Source: Rhizomys pruinosus
Lineage: Eukaryota; Chordata; Mammalia; Rodentia; Spalacidae
Direction: 5' to 3'
Assembly: GCA_009823505.1 (NCBI GenBank)
Contig: VZQC01005680.1
Location: 5,203,777-5,267,776 of the forward strand
DNA length: 64,000 bases
Shown here piece by piece: positions 57,215-64,000 of the stretch. Both the position numbers and the translations under genes were made by a program. Numbering within the stretch: the stretch's first letter is position 1; every line of letters begins with the position of its first letter. The notes beneath the pieces are model-generated. The model did no database searches. It had not been told where the DNA came from and worked only from the letters and a program-made list of their open reading frames with translations.

Positions 57215-57279
57215 CTTTCTTTGTTTGTTTTTTCTTTCTTTCTTTCTCTTTCTTTCTTTCTTTGTTTTTTCTTTCTTTC

Positions 57280-57320
<41 letters not shown>

Positions 57321-57325
57321 CTTCA
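57215..57325 (+). repeat. (TTTC)n / (TC)n microsatellite
   Basis: TTTC runs around a TCTCTC core, about 220 bp before exon 6. Confidence 0.95.
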
Positions 57326-57334
57326 TTTATTTAT

Positions 57335-57472
57335 TTGGCCTTTTTGAGACAGTGTCTCCCTGTAGCCTCACCTGGCCTGGAACTCACTATGTAGACTAGG
57401 CTGACCTTGAACTCACAGAGATCTGCCAGCCTTTGCCTCTGGAGTGTTGGTGTGCACCACCACTCCTAGGTG
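57335..57472 (-). mobile_element. B1 SINE just upstream of exon 6
   Basis: 'ggcctttttgagacagtgtc' ... 'caccaccactcctagg'; ends ~75 bp before the exon 6 acceptor. Confidence 0.9.
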
Positions 57473-57546
57473 TAGATCACTTTTAGATGCTGCCAAAGGA
57501 AATAATGTTTAAATATTAGAGCTTATAATTTTATTTCTGACTTTAG

Positions 57547-57693
<147 letters not shown>

Positions 57694-58351
57694 TAAGATG
57701 ATTTTTATATCAAATGAATATTTATCATTTTGAATTTTATTCATTCAGTAGGCTTGTCAGTTTCCACTTATGTAAGGGTATTTTCAGTGAGAGAAGCTAT
57801 TAAGGAAGGAAGCTTTTTAAAGAACAGGACTCCAAATGTTCTGTTACAGGGTTAATTATAATAGATTCTGGAGTAGCGCCACTCATAATTTTCACATTTG
57901 CCTAGCTGTTACAAATACACAAGGATTGTACATGTTAGTCTTAAGAAATAATAAATGACTCCAAACAATACTTAGATTGCCATAGCTGGCAGATTATCTT
58001 TTTACAGAAAAAATACAGTACTTGGGTTCTACCTAGACCTTTCCACTAAGCTGCATGTGTTCATGTATTCTAAAATTGTCCATTCATGTCTAAGAACATC
58101 CTTAAAGTCTTTATTGTGATTACTGTACATAATTTACAGTCTAACTACCTGAATTAAAATTGTCTTGAGGATGAGACTAACATAAGCATAAAAAAAAGAA
58201 TATTGCTTTTCTGAAGTCTTCAGACATCTTCCCTCATAACAACTTAGAAGCATGTAAACACATATTTATAAATTTGGGATCTGGGAGTATTTACTATTTA
58301 GAAGAAAAAATCAAGTTTCAAGAAAAGCCATGCCTTGTGCTCCTCTGGCCC

Positions 58352-61300
58352 AGTGATCTCTCATGTCTCTAACCTGGGTTTGTAGGCATCCCACCGTGAT
58401 CTCTCATGTGTCTAACCTGGGTTTGTAGGCATCCCTCCGTGAACTCTCATGTGTCTAACCTGGTTAGTAGGCATCCCACCATGATCTCTCATGTGTCTAA
58501 CCTGGTTAGTAGGCATCCCACCGTGATCTCTCATGTGTCTAACCTGGGTTTGTAGGCATCCCTCCGTGATCTCTCATGTGTCTAACCTGGTTAGTAGGCA
58601 TCCCACCATGATCTCTCATGTGTCTAACCTGGTTAGTAGGCATCCCACCATGATCTCTCATGTGTCTAACCTGGGTTTGTAGGCATCCCTCCGTGATCTC
58701 TCATGTGTCTAACCTGGGTTAGTAGGCATCCCTCCGTGATCTCTCATGTGTCTAACCTGGGTTAGTAGGCATCCCACCGTGATCTCTCATGTGTCTAACC
58801 TGGTTAGTAGGCATCCCACCATGATCTCTCATGTGTCTAACCTGGGTTAGTAGGCATCCCTCCGTGATCTCTCATGTGTCTAACCTGGGTTTGTAGGCAT
58901 CCCACCGTGATCTCTCATGTGTCTAACCTGGGTTAGTAGGCATCCCCCCATGATCTCTCATGTGTCTAACCTGGTTAGTAGGCATCCCACCATGATCTCT
59001 CATGTGTCTAACCTGGTTAGTAGGCATCCCACCATGATCTCTCATGTGTCTAACCTGGGTTAGTAGGCATCCCACCGTGATCTCTCATGTGTCTAACCTG
59101 GTTAGTAGGCATCCCACCATGATCTCTCATGTGTCTAACCTGGGTTAGTAGGCATCCCACCGTGATCTCTCATGTGTCTAACCTGGTTAGTAGGCATCCC
59201 ACCATGATCTCTCATGTGTCTAACCTGGGTTAGTAGGCATCCCACCGTGATCTCTCATGTGTCTAACCTGGTTAGTAGGCATCCCACCATGATCTCTCAT
59301 GTGTCTAACCTGGGTTTGTAGGCATCCCTCCGTGATCTCTCATGTGTCTAACCTGGGTTAGTAGGCATCCCTCCGTGATCTCTCATGTGTCTAACCTGGG
59401 TTAGTAGGCATCCCACCGTGATCTCTCATGTGTCTAACCTGGTTAGTAGGCATCCCACCATGATCTCTCATGTGTCTAACCTGGGTTAGTAGGCATCCCA
59501 CCGTGATCTCTCATGTGTCTAACCTGGTTAGTAGGCATCCCACCATGATCTCTCATGTGTCTAACCTGGGTTAGTAGGCATCCCACCGTGATCTCTCATG
59601 TGTCTAACCTGGTTAGTAGGCATCCCACCATGATCTCTCATGTGTCTAACCTGGGTTAGTAGGCATCCCACCGTGATCTCTCATGTGTCTAACCTGGTTA
59701 GTAGGCATCCCACCATGATCTCTCATGTGTCTAACCTGGGTTAGTAGGCATCCCACCGTGATCTCTCATGTGTCTAACCTGGTTAGTAGGCATCCCACCA
59801 TGATCTCTCATGTGTCTAACCTGGGTTTGTAGGCATCCCACCATGATCTCTCATGTGTCTAACCTGGGTTAGTAGGCATCCCACCGTGATCTCTCATGTG
59901 TCTAACCTGGGTAAGTAGGCATCCCCCTGTGATCTCTCATGTGTCTAACCTGGTTAGTAGGCATCCCACCATGATCTCTCATGTGTCTAACCTGGGTTTG
60001 TAGGCATCCCTCCGTGATCTCTCATGTGTCTAACCTGGGTTAGTAGGCATCCCTCCGTGATCTCTCATGTGTCTAACCTGGGTTAGTAGGCATCCCACCG
60101 TGATCTCTCATGTGTCTAACCTGGTTAGTAGGCATCCCACCATGATCTCTCATGTGTCTAACCTGGGTTAGTAGGCATCCCACCGTGATCTCTCATGTGT
60201 CTAACCTGGTTAGTAGGCATCCCACCATGATCTCTCATGTGTCTAACCTGGGTTAGTAGGCATCCCACCATGATCTCTCATGTGTCTAACCTGGTTAGTA
60301 GGCATCCCACCATGATCTCTCATGTGTCTAACCTGGGTTAGTAGGCATCCCACCGTGATCTCTCATGTGTCTAACCTGGTTAGTAGGCATCCCACCATGA
60401 TCTCTCATGTGTCTAACCTGGGTTAGTAGGCATCCCACCGTGATCTCTCATGTGTCTAACCTGGTTAGTAGGCATCCCACCATGATCTCTCATGTGTCTA
60501 ACCTGGGTTAGTAGGCATCCCACCGTGATCTCTCATGTGTCTAACCTGGTTAGTAGGCATCCCACCATGATCTCTCATGTGTCTAACCTGGGTTAGTAGG
60601 CATCCCACCGTGATCTCTCATGTGTCTAACCTGGTTAGTAGGCATCCCACCATGATCTCTCATGTGTCTAACCTGGGTTAGTAGGCATCCCACCGTGATC
60701 TCTCATGTGTCTAACCTGGTTAGTAGGCATCCCACCATGATCTCTCATGTGTCTAACCTGGGTTAGTAGGCATCCCACCGTGATCTCTCATGTGTCTAAC
60801 CTGGTTAGTAGGCATCCCACCATGATCTCTCATGTGTCTAACCTGGGTTTGTAGGCATCCCACCATGATCTCTCATGTGTCTAACCTGGGTTAGTAGGCA
60901 TCCCACCGTGATCTCTCATGTGTCTAACCTGGGTAAGTAGGCATCCCCCTGTGATCTCTCATGTGTCTAACCTGGTTAGTAGGCATCCCACCATGATCTC
61001 TCATGTGTCTAACCTGGTTAGTAGGCATCCCACCATGATCTCTCATGTGTCTAACCTGGGTTTGTAGGCATCCCTCCGTGATCTCTCATGTGTCTAACCT
61101 GGTTTAGTAGGCATCCCTCCGTGATCTCTCATGTGTCTAACCTGGGTTAGTAGGCATCCCACCATGATCTCTCATGTGTCTAACCTGGGTTAGTAGGCAT
61201 CCCACCGTGATCTCTCATGTGTCTAACCTGGGTTAGTAGGCATCCCACCGTGATCTCTCATGTGTCTAACCTGGGTTAGTAGGCATCCCACTGTGATCTC

Positions 61301-61378
61301 TCATGTGTCTAACCTGGTTAGTAGACATCCCACCATGATCTCTCATGTGTCTAACCTGGGTTTGTAGGCATCCCACTG
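58352..61378 (+). repeat. Minisatellite, 42-43-bp unit, about 70 copies
   Basis: Tandem unit built on 'gatctctcatgtgtctaacc' plus 'tggg(t)tagtaggcatccc', varying at a few positions: ggttag/gggttag/gggtttg, and cccaccgtg/cccaccatg/ccctccgtg. Two types often alternate, giving a dimer of ~85 bp. A rare variant (gggtaagtaggcatccccct) recurs at 59,909 and 60,931, 1,022 bp (about 24 units) apart with matching neighbours. No indel noise is seen. Confidence 0.97.
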
Positions 61379-63039
61379 TGCACTCCCTCTGGGTCAACAC
61401 ACTGTTCTGTGGAGCCTGACAGAGCCCCTAGGATGGGACCCAGGACTGGAGTTGAAGGTATTCATATCACTTACCTCCTTGTTCTTTCTTTCTTTTTTTG
61501 AAAATGTTGCTACCATGCTTCCCCTGGGTCTGATTCTTAGACTTATTCAGTAGTTAGGTTTTCTGAATTGTTTTTCTTTAAAGTAATATGGTAGTTGTAG
61601 TGAGATACTATTTGCTACACAGGAAGATGAAGACATGTGTTAGCTAAAAATGCTGAATGTACACAGTATCCTTGATACTGGGTTTAGCACAAAACGGATA
61701 GCATCTGTGACACCCTAGTCCTCGTCTCTCTGTTCTTTGGGAAACGTGTGATTCTGAAAGCTCAACTGTATTGCTTAAAGTTTAAGTTTCAGACATTAAT
61801 GTGATAAGTAGAATTATTTCAATTTTGTACTTAATTTATGAGGCATAGAGTCATGGGGAAAATGGCCTATTGTTGGAAACTATTCTGTTTATGAAAATGA
61901 AAATGCACGAATTAACTTTCGATTTTTACCTAATAGATATTTCCTATGTAATATAATATAAACACTGTTTATACCATCATTTCTTTAGGAGTTTGGAATG
62001 GTTTTTATTGAATTTTTGTGATTTCCATATAATAATTTGATGGTATTTATGTTCCCTTCCCTTTCTCTACCTCCCCTGATTGCCCCCACCCAATTTAATA
62101 TATGCTGTTATATATATTAAAAGGCCTATAGAGTGTAATTTGTGTCTGAAAATGCCCTTCAGTGTGTGTCCATCCACTGGAGCCAAGTCTGATCCTTGAA
62201 GGAGACTGGCTCTGTCCCTCTCAGCAGCCATCATTTGCCACAATTTCCTACGGTGTGGTTGGAGCTTCTTATCCACTTCCTTATGTCTTATGCTGAGATT
62301 TTTTCTGGTTTGAACTTGCATGGAATTTGTACATGCTGTGACCATTGCTCTGCGTTCAACTGAGTGACTAACTCTCTGTAAAATTCTGTTTCCTTTTGGA
62401 CATCCACCACCTCTGCCTCTTAAAAGCTTTCCACTCACTTTCCTGCAAAGCTTGCTGAGCCTTGGGGGGCAGAAGTTCCATATAGTGTCCTATTCAGGGA
62501 TAAGCACTCTGCAGCCTCACGTTCTCTGCACATTGACCAGTTTGAGGTTTCTAAGTTAATCACCCTCTGTTGCATAAGGGAACTTCTCTGTTGAGAGGTG
62601 AGAGATGCATTAATCTATGGGAATAACAGTAAGTCTCTAGGAGTCAATTTAATATGGTAACTATTAATAGACAGCTAGTATTAGGTTCTGCTCTATGTCT
62701 TGTGACATGATTAGCATCATTTTCCTAAGCATGATATCAGTGTCAGGTATGGGCTCCATCCTAGGAAGTGAACTTTAAATCCAATTAAAGAGTACTGGGT
62801 TACTCCCATAATATTTGTGCCACTATTATGCTGGTGGACATATCTTTCCAGGCAAGTCATTATAATTCACAAGTTAGAATGATGATTATTTTTTCCTTCA
62901 TGTAGACTGCATAACACCTTCTAGCACTATAAACTCCAGCCAGTAGAGATGAGGCTCTGAAGTCAGCACCACCTTGATTTCTCCTTGTTTGTTCTATAGC
63001 TCCTGTATGTAGTGTCTTCACCAATAGTGGCTTTCAAAT

Positions 63040-63257
63040 ATTTTAGTTACTTATTTTGTGTGTATATGTGTGTTGCTTGCATGTAGGTAGTGTACCTGTG
63101 TTGTGCAAGGCCTACAGAGGTCAGAAGACAGTGTCAGATTCCTTGGAACTGGAGTTCAGGGCAGTTGTTAGCCTCCATGTGGGTGCAGGGAATCGAACCT
63201 GGGTTCTCTACAGAAGCAGCCAGTTCTCTTAACCACTGACAGTCTCTCCAGCCTCAG
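63040..63257 (-). mobile_element. B2 SINE
   Basis: 'tgtgtatatgtgtgttgctt' ... 'gacagtctctccagcctc'. Confidence 0.88.
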
Positions 63258-63461
63258 AGCAGGAGCAGTGACCAGTATTGTTGGAGCCTCAGAAGAGGGA
63301 GTCCATTCCTGGCATCAAGGCTTTTTTTTCTTAGCCTATGATGTCGAGAAAGGGTAATACCCCTGTTATAGGATAGCTCCTTTCAATCTCTTCTGTGATA
63401 TATACATCTCAAACTTCCATAATGGTAGAAGGCTTAAGGCTTATAGTAGATTTCCATATGG

Positions 63462-63612
63462 CCTTTTTTTTTTTTCTTTTCGAGACAGGGTCTCGCTGTC
63501 CTGGAACTCACCCTGTAGACCAGGCTGGCCTTGAACTCACAAAGATCTGCCTGCCTCTGCCTCTGCCTACTGAATGCTGGGATTAAAGGTGTGCACCACC
63601 ACGCCCAGCTCC
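63462..63612 (-). mobile_element. B1 SINE
   Basis: T run, 'cgagacagggtctcgctgtc' ... 'caccaccacgcccagct'; 'tatggcctttt' flanks both sides. Confidence 0.95.
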
Positions 63613-64000
63613 GTATGGCCTTTTCTAAAGGCTTTTAGTGCGGCTTACTCCTCCCTTTACACCCCTCTCTGCCCTGCCCTCCTGTTCGTGTTTCCATTAA
63701 CCCTTCCTACTTGAATGTTCCCCTTTCCCCCTTCATATCACTGCAATCTACTCCCCCTCCCAAGCAGCCTCCCCCCCACCCCGTACCCATTCCCATACCC
63801 ATGGATGTTTATTAGTTTCTTGACCTCTCTGAATTTTCAAACTGAAACATGCATATCTAAGATTTCAAAGCTAGTATCCAACTGTGAGAGAGAACATGTG
63901 ACCTTTGTCTCAGTCGGGGTTACCTCCCACTGGAAGATTGTTTCCAGTTTTATCTGTTTACCTGCAAATTTCATAATTTTATTTTTAAGAGCTAAATAAT

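Larger units (their letters stand above)
54795..57230 (+). repeat. Duplicated block, copy B
   Basis: Second and cleaner copy of the 2.5-kb block, ending in a TTTC microsatellite just before exon 6. Both copies begin in the T run of a B1 and end in a TTTC-rich run, so each breakpoint lies in low-complexity DNA. Confidence 0.9.
42158..57546 (+). other. Abcd2: Abcd2 intron 5, greatly enlarged by L1 and a repeated 2.5-kb block
   Basis: 15.4 kb, almost all repeat: B2 remnant, L1 with a nested B2 and an unknown retro-insert, two copies of a 2.5-kb block with an inverted L1 fragment between them, then a TTTC microsatellite and B1. It ends ctttag before exon 6. The stretch 42.8-53.8 kb is rich in indels. 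Confidence 0.8.
62000..64000 (-). mobile_element. Old minus-strand L1 (Lx-like 3' UTR and end of ORF2), runs off the window
   Basis: On the minus strand the right end reads the last part of L1 ORF2 ('gcaggtaaacagataaaact' region near 63,940). 63,640-63,790 and 61,995-63,030 resemble Lx-type 3' UTR. It is split by a B2 (63,040-63,257) and a B1 (63,462-63,612). Confidence 0.65.

Noticed and set aside
58352..61378. CRISPR-like regular array
   Set aside because: The whole unit repeats with only point variants; there are no unique spacers between conserved repeats, no cas genes, and the host is a mammal. It is a minisatellite.
62067..62438. 123-codon minus-strand frame
   Set aside because: Falls in an Lx-like L1 3' UTR; no domain recognised.

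Overview
The window is nuclear DNA of a muroid rodent. It is packed with B1 and B2 SINEs (about 50 copies noted), young L1 elements with tandem 5' UTR monomers, and older rodent repeats. The B1 and B2 variants (B1 ending in 'agggagaccctgtct', B2 ending in 'gacagtacattcatacac') look cricetid-like rather than Mus or Rattus, but the species cannot be fixed by eye. Coding sequence is a very small part of the window and is spliced, so almost all open reading frames here are chance or repeat-derived.

Two genes are supported, arranged head to head. On the minus strand, the first coding exon of Redic1 (C12orf40, a meiotic crossover factor) lies at 20,742-20,764 in a CpG-bearing, GC-rich island that contains a perfect cAMP response element and paired ETS-type sites. 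The sequence to its left (1-20,741) is intergenic or Redic1 intron; no second exon was found. On the plus strand, Abcd2 (ALDRP, the peroxisomal very-long-chain acyl-CoA half-transporter) begins about 4.8 kb away. Exons 1-6 are present at 25,722-26,588, 28,217-28,397, 37,206-37,327, 41,073-41,241, 42,063-42,157 and 57,547-57,692. They cover the membrane domain and Walker A. The exons for the ABC signature, Walker B and C terminus lie beyond the right edge. All five introns show GT..AG ends and exon lengths keep the frame.

Two features of Abcd2 are odd. The normal start codon and about 24 N-terminal codons are missing, with promoter-like DNA joined directly to codon ~25. A 41-bp tandem duplication gives exon 4 two competing acceptor sites.

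The rest is repeat biology: two near full-length L1s (9,391-15,153 and 42,809-50,625), the second split by a 1.48-kb poly(A)-tailed insert of unknown origin; a 2.5-kb block in intron 5 present twice (about 50,905-53,480 and 54,795-57,230); a 3-kb, roughly 70-copy minisatellite with higher-order structure in intron 6; and a left-facing old L1 at the right end. Several stretches (9.4-15.2 kb, 19.5-19.75 kb, 42.8-53.8 kb) carry dense single-base indels and isolated N bases at 15,195 and 53,714. These look like unpolished long-read gap filling, so structural oddities there need raw-read confirmation. I found no undescribed biological system; the strongest leads are the Abcd2 start-codon loss, the duplicated acceptor, and the unknown insert at 47,851-49,333.
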